The notes under the pieces were generated by a model. That model worked only from the letters and a program-made list of their open reading frames with translations, did no database searches and was not told the DNA's origin. Shown here piece after piece: positions 10,122 to 20,273 of a stretch of 39,269 nucleotides of DNA. The first letter of the stretch is position 1, and each line of letters starts with the position of its first letter. The stretch comes from Coemansia sp. RSA 922 (Eukaryota; Kickxellomycota; Kickxellomycetes; Kickxellales; Kickxellaceae). A program made the position numbers and the translations under genes. The DNA lies in assembly GCA_027577415.1 (NCBI GenBank), contig JANBQS010000082.1, forward strand, positions 1-39,269. Direction: 5' to 3'.

Positions 10122-10416
10122 TTGAGTCGCACCGTTAGAGTATATCTTCAGTTGACTAGTATAACATGCTATTTTATTAGAGCACTTCAAACTTTTTTTA
10201 ACAAGACACAGACCACTTTGATTTATTTAAACATGTCAATGTTGTCCTTTCTTAGCCTGTAACAGAGCACTAGTAGACAACATGTATATTATCCTTTTTA
10301 TTTACCGCCGTAGTAAACAATAAAAGTAGAAATGGTTCCAAATTGCCCAACTGCCAGTTGAGAGAGAAAGAGATGCTGTGAAAAAAAAGAGCAGCGGTAC
10401 TGTTGTAGTCGACGAG

Positions 10417-12006
10417 CTAGTTGTAGGTCATGTACTTTGGCGTCGAGCTAAACTTGGCATAAGACTTGATGACCTTGTTGACGGACTCCAAAAAGTCCTT
10501 CTCGGTGGCAACCTTTCTTCTGGCCCGGATGGCAAACATGCCTGCCTCCGTGCACACGCTACGCAGCTCAGCACCAGTACTGTTAGGGCACAGGCGAGCA
10601 ATCAAGTCGTAGCGAATGTCACGCTCGACGCTCATGCTGCGGGCGTGGATGCGAAGAATATGCGCGCGGCCCTCCTGGTCGGGCAGAGAGAACTCAACCT
10701 TGCGATCAAGACGGCCAGGGCGCATCAGAGCTGGGTCGAGAGTATCCGGCCGATTGGTAGCCATGATCACCTTGATGTTGCCTCGTGGGTCAAAGCCGTC
10801 GAGCTGGTTAATGAGCTCCAACATCGTGCGCTGCACCTCGTTGTCGCCACCCGCACCGTCGTCAAAGCGAGCACCACCAATGGCGTCAATTTCGTCAAAG
10901 AAGATGATACACGCCTTTTTCGTGCGTGCCATCTCAAACAGATCGCGCACCATGCGAGCGCCCTCGCCAACGTACCTCTGTACCAACTCGGATCCAATAA
11001 CGCAAATGAATGTCGCGTCCGTGCGGTTGGCCACTGCACGAGCACACAGAGTCTTGCCCGTTCCAGGCGGGCCGTAGAGCAGGACGCCCTTGGGTGGGTC
11101 GATACCGAGGTTGGTAAACCTCTCTGGCTCGAGAAGAGGCAGCTCTACAACCTCACGCAGCTTCTCGATTTGCTCTTTGCTGCCGCCAACGTCGCCATAT
11201 GTTACGTCGGGCTTCTCCTCGACAGTCATCATTGTCACCGAGGGATCGATCTTGGGTGGCAGCGGCACCTGGATCTGGTATTTAGTACGGTCAACGCCAA
11301 CCCGCATGCCTTCCTCAATGTCTGTCGGCGACACGTGCTGGGCTAGCGCTACGACAAACTTTGCAATGTGCTTCACGTTGATGACGTACTTTGCCGAGTC
11401 GCCCTCGCCGATAATCTTTGTGCAGCGCGCTACGGGCAGCGCTTGCTCTGTCTTCTGACGCTGCTTGTCGGCCGGGATGTCCCAAAGACTCGGTGGGGCC
11501 AAGCCTGTGTCCAGCTCTTTGACGCCAATCTTCTCTGTAATCGACTTTTGCATGTCGCTAATGGACTTTTCCAACAGCTTGATTTCCTTTGCGTAGGGGC
11601 CCTCGCCGTATGCCTTGAGCAGCTCAATGTCCTTCTCGTCGAGAACTACCAACAAGGTTAAATATAAATAGACACTAAGTTGTCAGCAGCATGGGGGGGT
11701 TGCTTGGCGAAGTGTAGCCAAGCATACGTAACATGTAAATTGGCAAGGAGGCAATAGCTATTCCTTGGATAGTCTTACCTTTCACATTGTCCTCCTTGTC
11801 CTCATCGACGGGTTTCTTGTCTACACAGCAAAAAAACGATAGAGTGATTTGAAAAGTAGTACAAGGTAAATTATTAGTCGTTAAGAGTTCAGCAGCCTAA
11901 TCTCGTGTTTGCGGACAGCTGGCGTTTAGAACCACGGCACTCCAGTCACACTGAATAAGACAGTGGAAACTGTTTACGTACACTTCTCCCAGTCTTCCTT
12001 GGGCAT
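10417..12006 (-). CDS. RPT1: 26S proteasome regulatory ATPase Rpt1 (PSMC2)
   Basis: Three exons are inferred: 12006-11982 (25 nt), 11820-11779 (42 nt) and 11645-10417, totalling 431 residues. The joined N-terminus reads [20 protein letters not shown], like yeast Rpt1. Introns begin GTACGT and GTAAGA and end GTAG. The AAA+ module is complete: Walker A GPPGTGKT, Walker [12 protein letters not shown], sensor and Arg-finger region [20 protein letters not shown], and the C-terminus STPKYMTYN. Rpt1 is one of six ATPases in the base of the proteasome that unfold and translocate substrates. One oddity is Cys instead of the usual Arg in FI(R)VIGSELVQ, with codon TGC at 11004-11002. The gene is divergent from VMA1. 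Confidence 0.97.
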
Positions 12007-12458
12007 TGTCGAATTTTGCTGGGGGATTCTACTAGCACTGGTGTTGTTGCTGGATGTCCGCTCACGCACACGTATAAATGAGTTCCGTCGCAAGTCCCAA
12101 GCAGGAAAAGAAACGAAATCAACAAGTGATGCGAAAAGAAAAAAAAGAAAAAGAAACAGATAATATTGTAAAGCTCAGAAGCAATGCAACGCAAAAGAAA
12201 AAAGTGTTGCGCGGTCTTGCTACTTTGGATATACGGAAAACTGAGAAAGCATTACGACACACGTAATCGCTCATGCGTTGAGCCACGGCTCGAGCACAAG
12301 GCAATCCGCGACTCGCTGTCGTACATCATCCCCACGCAAGTGTATCCAAAGTTCACGAGTTGGTTCTCAATATATCATTTTTATCAGCTACTCTACATTT
12401 TAACCTCCTCTACATCACTCAACACCTTTGATTATATCCTGTCGATATTTGTGAAATA
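12007..12458. promoter_or_regulatory. Divergent promoter, RPT1 / VMA1
   Basis: The 452 bases between the two start codons carry no supported frame. A purine-rich run (GAAAAGAAAAAAAAGAAAAA) lies near 12130-12160, close to RPT1. GTATCCAAAG occurs near 12341, as it does upstream of RPL23. I see no proteasome-associated control element (GGTGGCAAA). Confidence 0.45.
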
Positions 12459-15400
12459 ATGGTAAGGCAATCTGTGCATCACCAGCGTTGTAGCCGTCAT
12501 TTCTATTCGTGCCACACTTGCAGCTCGGTACTAATCAGCACTTCGCCTTGCATTGGTTGCTATCTAGGCTGGAGCTCTAGAGAACGCTGCTCGGGACATT
12601 AGGTACCTCGAGGAGGACGCCGACGAGTCCGAGTTTGGGTACGTCTATTCGGTCTCGGGGCCTGTTGTTATCGCGGAAAAGATGACTGGATCGGCCATGC
12701 ACGAGCTTGTGCGTGTTGGCCACGAGGCGCTTGTTGGTGAGGTCATTCGCATTGAGGGCGATAAGGCGACCCTCCAGGTGTACGAAGAGACTGCCGGTCT
12801 TACGGTCGGTGACCCCGTACTAAAGTCTGGTAAGCCGCTGTCGGTGGAGCTTGGCCCTGGGCTGAGTTCCAACATTTTTGATGGAATCCAGCGGCCGCTA
12901 AAGGCTATCCAGGAGGTGTCGCAGAGCATCTACATCCCGCGTGGCATCGACACACCAGCGCTAGACAAGAAGCTCGAGTGGCAGTTTGAGCCTGTGGGGG
13001 TCAGAGTCGGCGACCACATTGCTGGCGGCGACGTATTTGGCACAGTGTACGAGAACTCGCTGCTGCGCAACCACAGCATCATGGTGCCGCCCAACGCCCG
13101 CGGAACAGTCACTTTTATCGCTCCCAGCGGCAAATATACCGTGGCGGATGTCGTGCTCGAGACCGAGTTTGAGGGCGTCAAGGCCAAGCATACGATGATG
13201 CAGGTGTGGCCGGTACGTTTGCCGCGACCTGTGACGCAGAAGCTAGCCGCCGACCACCCGCTGCTCACGGGCCAGCGCGTTCTCGATGCGCTGTTTCCCT
13301 GCGTGCAAGGAGGCACCACTGCGATTCCAGGCGCCTTTGGCTGCGGTAAGACGGTCATCTCGCAGTCGCTGTCAAAGTACTCCAACTCTGACTTTATTGT
13401 CTATGTCGGCTGCTTTGCCAAGGGTACTCAGGTCCTCATGGCTGACGGTGTCTCCATGAGCATCGAAGACGTCCAGATCGGTGAGCAAGTTCTGGGCGAA
13501 GACGGCCTACCTCGCGAGGTCGTTGCGCTGCCGCGCGGCACAGAGACCATGTACGAGATATCCGAGACCATTGGAGCATCGGGTACTGACTCGGTGGCTC
13601 CTGGCGGCATCGCTTTTACGTGCAATGCCACGCATGAGCTGGTTGTACAAACTGAGCAAAGTGCTTCCGTGAAAACCACTGTGGATGTCTCTGAGCCTCA
13701 CACCACCGTGTCCTACTTTGCCTTGGACTCTGCGGCCGACGCAGTGACTGAGCGGACCATCTCTATGGTAGGCACGCAAACGCGCATCTTCGACCACAGC
13801 AAGCATGGCGCAGACGAGGCAGTACGTCTGGCCCGTGAGTTTGCCGCATCCATCTCCAAGGACCCTATTAGATGGGCCGTGGAAGCACGCGATGTTGGGC
13901 GCATGAGTGCCACTGTGTGCGCAGCTACCCACCAGCTCTACGCGCCAGTGCTAGTAGAAAAGCCCGTCTTGGCCGCTGCCATCAAGGACGCTGGCTTTGA
14001 CGAGTCGCACGCAGCTGCTGTCGCCTATTTGCTTGGACTGTGCGCTGGAAACAACAACATGAATGGGGCCGCCACGTTGACCGTCCGCAAGACAGACCAG
14101 CTACTCATCGACCGCATCAGGTCTGCCGTAACTGAAATTAAGCCCGAAGCAAGCATTGACGTTAGCGCTCAAGAGTATGCTGATATTGTCACCTTCACTG
14201 AGGAGCAATCCGCCGGCGGCAGCTTGTCTGGGTTACTGGAGACCGTCGCAGTCAAGCTTGATATTGCAAAGTCCTCAACAGCCTCGCTTATTACCGAGTC
14301 TTTCCTCGCTCGCGAGAACTTCCTTGCTGGCCTGATCGACGCAACCGGGCGCGTGGACGAGTGCTCCATGACCGTTATGCTTTCCACAAAGCACGCTGCT
14401 GTCCGCGACTTTGTAGTGTCGCTGGCTCGCTCGCTGGGTATCTGCGCAACGGCTTTTGGCGACGGAGACAGCTCCCTCGACAACTATACTGTCTACATGA
14501 CTGGATCGCTGGCATTGGATGCTGTGATCGCGAGGAGCGCTTTGCCTCGCCGCAGCGCTGCTACCTCGGATTCGAGCATTCCTCGCGTGTCGCAAAAGTT
14601 TGGATTCAACATTCGCGAGCTGCCAGCCGACGAGTACTTTGGGCTCACGCTCTCCGATAACAGTGACCATCAGTTTATGCTAGCCAACCTTGCGCTGGTG
14701 CACAACTGTGGTGAGCGAGGCAATGAGATGTCTGAGGTGCTGATGGACTTCCCGCAGCTCACAACTGAGGTCGATGGACGCCAGGAACCTATCATGCAGC
14801 GCACGACTCTGGTGGCAAATACCTCCAACATGCCAGTCGCAGCCCGCGAGGCATCCATCTACACTGGTATTACAGTCTCCGAGTACTTCCGCGACCAAGG
14901 CAAGCACGTCGCCATGATTGCTGATTCGACGTCGCGCTGGGCCGAGGCTCTGCGTGAGATCTCGGGACGTCTCGCAGAGATGCCCGCCGACTCTGGATAC
15001 CCGGCTTACCTTGGAGCCCGCTTGGCGTCCTTCTACGAGCGTGCAGGCAAGGTGCAGTGCCTAGGCGGGCCCGAGCGATATGGAAGTGTGTCGGTGGTAG
15101 GAGCTGTATCGCCGCCCGGTGGCGACTTTTCTGATCCTGTCACGTCAGCGACACTGGGAATTGTGCAAGTCTTCTGGGGCTTGGACAAGAAGCTAGCCCA
15201 GCGCAAGCACTTCCCATCCGTCAACTGGTCGCTCAGCTACTCAAAGTACATGAATGCCTTGGAGCCCTACTACGAGCGGTCCGACCCAGAGTTTGTCTCG
15301 CTACGCACAACGTGCAAGCAGATTCTGCAGACGGAGGAGGATCTGTCCGAGATTGTGCAGCTGGTGGGCAAGTCGGCGCTGGCAGAGTCTGACAAGATCA

Positions 15401-15720
15401 CACTGGAGATTGCGCGTATCATCAAGGATGACTTTTTGCAGCAGAACGGATACTCCAACTATGACCGCTACTGCCCATTCTACAAGACGACGTGGATGCT
15501 GCGCAACATGATTGGCTTCTACAAGCTGTCCAGGCATGCTGTCGAGGCCACTTCGGGCCAGATCACTTGGGCCAAGATCCGCGACACCATGGGTGATATG
15601 ATCTACCGGCTGAGCTCGATGAAGTTCGAGGACCCGGCCGATGGCGAGCAGGTACTGGTGGAGCGCTACACGCAGCTGCAGCGCGATATGGAGGAGCAGT
15701 TCCGCTCGCTGAGCGACTAG
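12459..15720 (+). CDS. VMA1: V-type proton ATPase catalytic subunit A with embedded intein
   Basis: Two exons are inferred. Exon 1 is the ATG alone (12459-12461). Intron 12462-12567 starts GTAAGG, contains TACTAAT and ends CTAG. Exon 2 is 12568-15720. The joined start [18 protein letters not shown] matches the fungal Vma1 N-terminus. The precursor has 1051 residues; removing the 432-residue intein leaves 619, close to yeast Vma1 (617). Walker A GAFGCGKT is at residues 256-263. The intein starts at Cys283, after DFIVYVG, and the extein resumes with Cys715 in [12 protein letters not shown], exactly the Saccharomyces VMA1 site. Subunit A hydrolyses ATP in the V1 sector to acidify vacuoles and endosomes. 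The downstream extein ([20 protein letters not shown]) is intact, so function depends on protein splicing. Confidence 0.96.
13411..14706 (+). mobile_element. VMA1 intein (VDE/PI-SceI type) with degenerate homing endonuclease
   Basis: This is an in-frame 432-codon insertion within VMA1 (PI-SceI has 454 residues). The splicing domain is intact. Block A is [13 protein letters not shown] with Cys1. Block B is [11 protein letters not shown] with Asn72, Thr74 and His75. Block F/G is [20 protein letters not shown] followed by LVHN, with penultimate His, terminal Asn432 and then extein Cys. The two endonuclease motifs read LLGLCAGNN (14029-14055) and [10 protein letters not shown] (14323-14349). In PI-SceI these are LLGLWIGDG and FLAGLIDSDG, with catalytic Asp218 and Asp326. 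Here both are replaced, by Asn214 and Thr312. Predicted result: active protein splicing without DNA cleavage. Codon use resembles the surrounding extein, which suggests long residence. Confidence 0.93.
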
Positions 15721-16235
15721 TAATCTCACATTTTTCTTGGGCTATTTGAAACACATTTTTTAACTCTTATATCTCGCGGCTCGGCTCATCAGGTGGACGG
15801 GCCGACCGCCCAAACAGCCAATAGCAGAATGCAGTGGCAAGAAGCATATACCAAACTCTTTAAGGCCTGTGTTGGCGCTGGTCAAGTTCCTCACCTAGCT
15901 GTTCTTTTCGTCAAACCTTATTCATTCATTTGCGTATTCTTTGTTGAATTTTCCTGCCGCAACAACTTGCAGTCTGCTCATTTAACTTTGCTTCTCATCC
16001 GGGCCGAAAAAGGCATCGTGGCCTGTTCTTCGTATTTCCTTTTCCATATTTGGCTTGTTTACAAGTTTGCTGCACATTCCTCTACCGTGGTCTGTCCAAA
16101 TCGGCTTTAGAAGGAGAAGTGCTGCCGGCCGAACCCCAATACTGTTTATCTTTTCTATTTAGATATTACGCGACAGCTTAGGACAGAGCGTGCTTCAGCT
16201 CTATTTATCCCTACGTCGAACAGGTTAGTTATCGT
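15721..16235. other. VMA1 3' region and B56 promoter
   Basis: Both neighbours are on the plus strand. The stretch is AT- and pyrimidine-rich, with no frame resembling a protein family. CAGGTTAGTT at 16221-16230 resembles a donor, so the B56 gene may also have a 5'UTR intron. No RNA gene is seen. Confidence 0.45.
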
Positions 16236-19200
16236 ATGCTAGAGCAGCAACCCAAGGTACGTTCGCTATAGCTCAGTTTGTCTCTATATTTTTTTTGGCT
16301 CTGCCACCTCTGCCTTTCATAAGTGTCACATAGCTAACGCTGCGTCTTATTACCGCTCGCTTGCTTACTGACTGACTCTACTGTAGACCCGCAAGCCCGG
16401 AGCAAGCGCAGCAGACATGGTTCGCGCACGCAAGGCTGCAGAGTCCTTCTCAGGCTCGACCCGACTCTTTGCTACCCAGGTAGACGAAGTCCCCACGCTA
16501 CGTGTGTCCAGGCGGCCCCAGTCGTCGCGCCACAGCTTTAGCGGGAAGCACGAGTTCCGCCTGCTCCCACCCTTAAAAAGTAAGTATCAGATACTGGCTC
16601 TATTTCTGCCGTCCACCCTTGGCTCTATTGCCTCTACGGCCCCCTCCCTTCCCTCTCTTCCCTCGATTTCCAGCATACAGTGTTCGTCGGTTCGGATTCA
16701 GGGTTCTGCGTGTGGTGCTGGTGCTGCTGCATGAAGTTGCTGCTGCATCACCCCATCTGCGTCTTTGGCTCAATCCCCCTTTCCCTCCTTTCAGACCTCG
16801 TGGTGTGGCTCGCTTCCCTATGCTGAGCTCAGCTCAATGCGACCTTGTGATAGATATAGCGAGAGCTGATGTGCGTGCCAAAGTTTGGTGTGTTATGTCC
16901 GAAGCTCTATTCCTGGTCTGCATGGCCCGCTACGCGAGCCTCTTACCAGCATTTCATGCACTGCTGGTGGTAGCAGTACTCTGGGACTGCCACTTGATGG
17001 CGCACTGTTGGCGCAGTAGCGCGTCGCCAGGCGCAGTAGCTCATATACGCGCCCTTCTGTATCGTCTGTGCTTGCTGCCCGTGTGAGCAGGCGAGTAGCA
17101 CTTCTCTGTTCTCTCCCCTGCTCCTCCAAAAACAATAGACGCTTTTTTCGCACCGCTTTTTCTCGGACGCCCTCTTGTAGGCATGCCCCCCCCCGCTGGC
17201 CTCACCCTTTGTCTCCATTATACTCTTTTTCTTGCAAAGCACTGCTACTGCCCTGCCTGTCTGCTTGGCCACCGCCTCCCTTTCATTCAGGACTACCATA
17301 TTGGCTTTCGCCGGCCAGCCTACTCACTCGCTATTATAGTATTATTCCCCCTATTCCTTGTTTTTTCCTCCCAACTTTCTTGCTTCGCCACTCTGGATAT
17401 TTCCTTTTTGTTTTCACCGAGGAGATCTGGGTCGAGCTAAGCTGCGATGCACAAAACACTGACAGCTAACCAACCATGCGACCGATGCTTGCAATTTGAC
17501 CATCCACACTTGCCGTGCCCTGCTGCGCGATGTGTAGGCGACGACCTGACTGACGCCGAGCGAAAGGAGCTTCTCTCGCAAAAGCTATTGCAGTGCACAT
17601 ATATCTACGATTTTCTAAGCCCTAACGAAAACCTCGAGGGCAAGGAGGCAAAGCAGCGCACGCTGACTGAGATCCTCGATTACATGAACGACCGCTCAGG
17701 CATCATCACCTTTGACATGTACCCAAAGCTGTTTAAAATGGTCTCGGCCAACTTGTTTCGCACCGTGCCGCCGCAGATCAACGCCTTTGGCGACCCCTTT
17801 GATCCCGAGGAGGACGAGCCCAGAGAGGAGCCTGCCTGGCCGCACTTGTATTTGGTCTACCTAATTTTTCTGCGCTTCCTCGAGTCCCCCGACTTTAACA
17901 ACAGCGCCGCTCGCCCCTATATCGACCACTCGTTTACCGTTCAGCTACTCGAGCTGTTTGACTGCGAGGATGTACGTGAGCGCGAGAGCCTAAAAACAGT
18001 ACTCCACCGCATCTATGGCAAGATGCTGGGTATGCGCTCGTTTATCCGCCGGTCCATCAACAACATATTCCTCCAATTTACCTACGAGACGCAGCGCCAC
18101 AACGGTATTGCCGAGCTACTTGAAATACTCGGTAGTATCATCAACGGGTTTACTGTGCCGCTCAAGGACGAGCACATCAACTTTTTGCACCGCGTGCTTC
18201 TGCCTCTGCACAAGGCCCGACCGATGACCCTGTACTACGCACAGCTTGCATACTGCACGGTGCAGTTTCTCGAAAAGGACCCCGCCCTCGCCGAGACGAT
18301 TATCAAAGCACTGCTGCGCTACTGGCCCAAGGTCAACAGTCCCAAGGAGGTCATGTTTGTCAACGAGCTGGAGGGAATCATGGATGCCATCGAGCCCGCT
18401 CAGTTTACAAAGGTCTGCCAGCCGCTGTTTGAGCAACTTATCCGATGCGTAGTCAGTCCTCACTTTCAGGTCGCTGAGCGCACTCTGACCATGTGGCGGA
18501 ACAACTACTTTGCTAACTTGATTACGGACAACATCCACCTGGTTTTGCCCATTGCGCTGTCGGGGATCTACCGCCACTCGCGCTCGCACTGGAACCGCAA
18601 CATCCACAACCAGGTCTACCAGGTGTTGCGCTTCTTTGTCGCCGTCAACGAGGAGCTGTTTGAGCAGTGCTTGGCCGACTTCCGCCATCAGCGGGACCAG
18701 GAGCGCAACAGAAAGAGAAGGGCTGTCAATTGGTGGTCGAAGATTGAAAAGATTGCCAATGAAAAGTCGTCGGCATCGCAGTCGCCGCACTCTGCCGTCA
18801 GCAACTTGACTGAAGGCGCCACCGAGCCTGCATGTCTATCTCCGACAGTGCTGGCTGTCACACATCAAGCGGGCTTGGACGCTGAGGCAGCTGCTCATGA
18901 CACAGACTCCACCGCCACTGCAGCCTTGTCTCCGTCCAGCGAGGCTGGTATAACCGTGGCTGCGAGTAGTGGCGCCGACGGTGCAGCAACAAACGGGGCC
19001 ACGAGTGCAACCAACGGCCCGGGTAACAACAATCACGGCAACACAGATGACATCGACGCTGATGTAACTGAGGATCACTGGAGCCACACCATGAGCGAGC
19101 TGCCCATGAGCAAGCTGGACGACCCGGATACCATGTGCTGTGATATGGACGAGGATGAGTTTATCCAAGAGCTGGACAAATTTGTTGACATTATCAAGGC

Positions 19201-19930
19201 CGAGGACCCGGAGACGGCGATGGTCAATGGAATGATGATGCTTGACGAGAGCGACGGTTCGCTGATTGTCGACGACTTGCACAGCATGGCAACTGGACCC
19301 AATGCGTATTCGTACAGTCAGCAGCTTCAGCACCATCACCAGCAGTTTGACCACCTCGAGCATCATCAGCAACAGCAGCAAAGACATACGGCGATGATGC
19401 ACAGCATGAGCAACGGCAGCGAGCGGATGAATGCACACATGATCATGGATCCGTCCAGTATGCAGATCGACTACAATGGCTCGATTACGACAGCCGAGGT
19501 TCCGTTCTCCATTGCGCCCTCTCTAGCCCACTCCATTGGCCTAGGCTCCGAGGCGCCAATGCTCCGGCAGCACTATGTGGGCAACAGCGGCAATCTTGGC
19601 GCTGATGGCGGTGGAAGCCCAACCGATCCATCGCACTTCTCGTCGGTGCACGGCGGCCGCACGCATGGAGACAGCCCCCTGTCGCCCAACGATATTACCA
19701 TGACGTCGGCTATAGGCGGCCACGACGGTATGCCTGGCTTGTCTCCACAGTCGCTGGGCTCGAGTAGCAGCAGCCCGCTGTCTGGAGAGTCGTCGATCGA
19801 TGCCTCGCTCATCATCTCGCCTATCCCCAGCGGCGTTGGCAGCTCTAGCGATGTGACGCGCGAAATGATTGTTGGATCGAGCATGGATACTTCGTCGACT
19901 CCCCCTCCTCCCTCGCACATGCCTGTCTAA
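16236..19930 (+). CDS. Protein phosphatase 2A regulatory subunit B56 family
   Basis: Three exons are inferred: 16236-16256, 16387-16579 and 17538-19930, giving 868 residues. Exon 2 ends in the B56 signature FRLLPPLK. Exon 3 continues DDLTDAERKELLSQKLLQC, so the junction makes LPPLKSDDL. The B56 HEAT-like core runs to about residue 450: MVSANLFRTVPP, FDPEEDEP, AWPHLYLVYLIFLRFLESPD, YETQRHNGIAELLEILGSII, NSPKEVMFVNELE and SPHFQVAERTL. It should target the PP2A core enzyme to substrates with LxxIxE motifs. The last ~400 residues are a low-complexity tail rich in Ser, His, Gln and Gly (QLQHHHQQFDHLEHHQQQQQ), longer than in animal B56. Intron 2 is unusually long (958 nt). Confidence 0.93.
16580..17537 (+). 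other. Long intron 2 of the B56 gene
   Basis: The intron starts GTAAGTATC and ends ATGTGTAG. It is much longer than the other introns here (about 100-410 nt) and rich in pyrimidine runs. From 17447 an ATG opens a frame that runs straight into exon 3 and would give an alternative N-terminus, MHKTLTANQPCDRCLQFDHP followed by HLPCPAARC. This is either chance or an alternative first exon. Confidence 0.7.
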
Positions 19931-20273
19931 GTCGCTACTCCATCTCATTTCTTTGTCCTTTCGCTCCAATGTTGTACAGCATCATCTTTCACTGCCTTTT
20001 CTCTACTCTATTATCCGTTTAAATCGAACTATTCATATATATTCAAACGCTAAATTTTTTTTATACAAAAAATATATTTTATTGCTAAATTGCCATTGTA
20101 CGAGTTTGACATGTTTGCTGCGCCACCACTACAACGACCATTGTTCTCGCCAAGGATATTCAGATAGTCAGTCATATTGAAGTATGTCATGAATATGGAG
20201 AGTATGAGGGAGAAAAGGGAAAGTACAGTGATGTGTGAGCCTTGCTGAGGCCAGATCCAGCAGGCAAGCTAGG
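19931..20273. other. Convergent 3' regions of B56 and WDR26-like genes
   Basis: The genes on each side end toward each other. The stretch is AT-rich, with a TTTTTTTATACAAAAAATAT segment near 20055 and likely polyadenylation sequences for both genes. Nothing else is recognisable. Confidence 0.45.

Noticed and set aside
10378..11346. A 322-codon plus-strand frame
   Set aside because: It lies antisense to RPT1 and arises from the strong codon bias of that gene; it has no family features.
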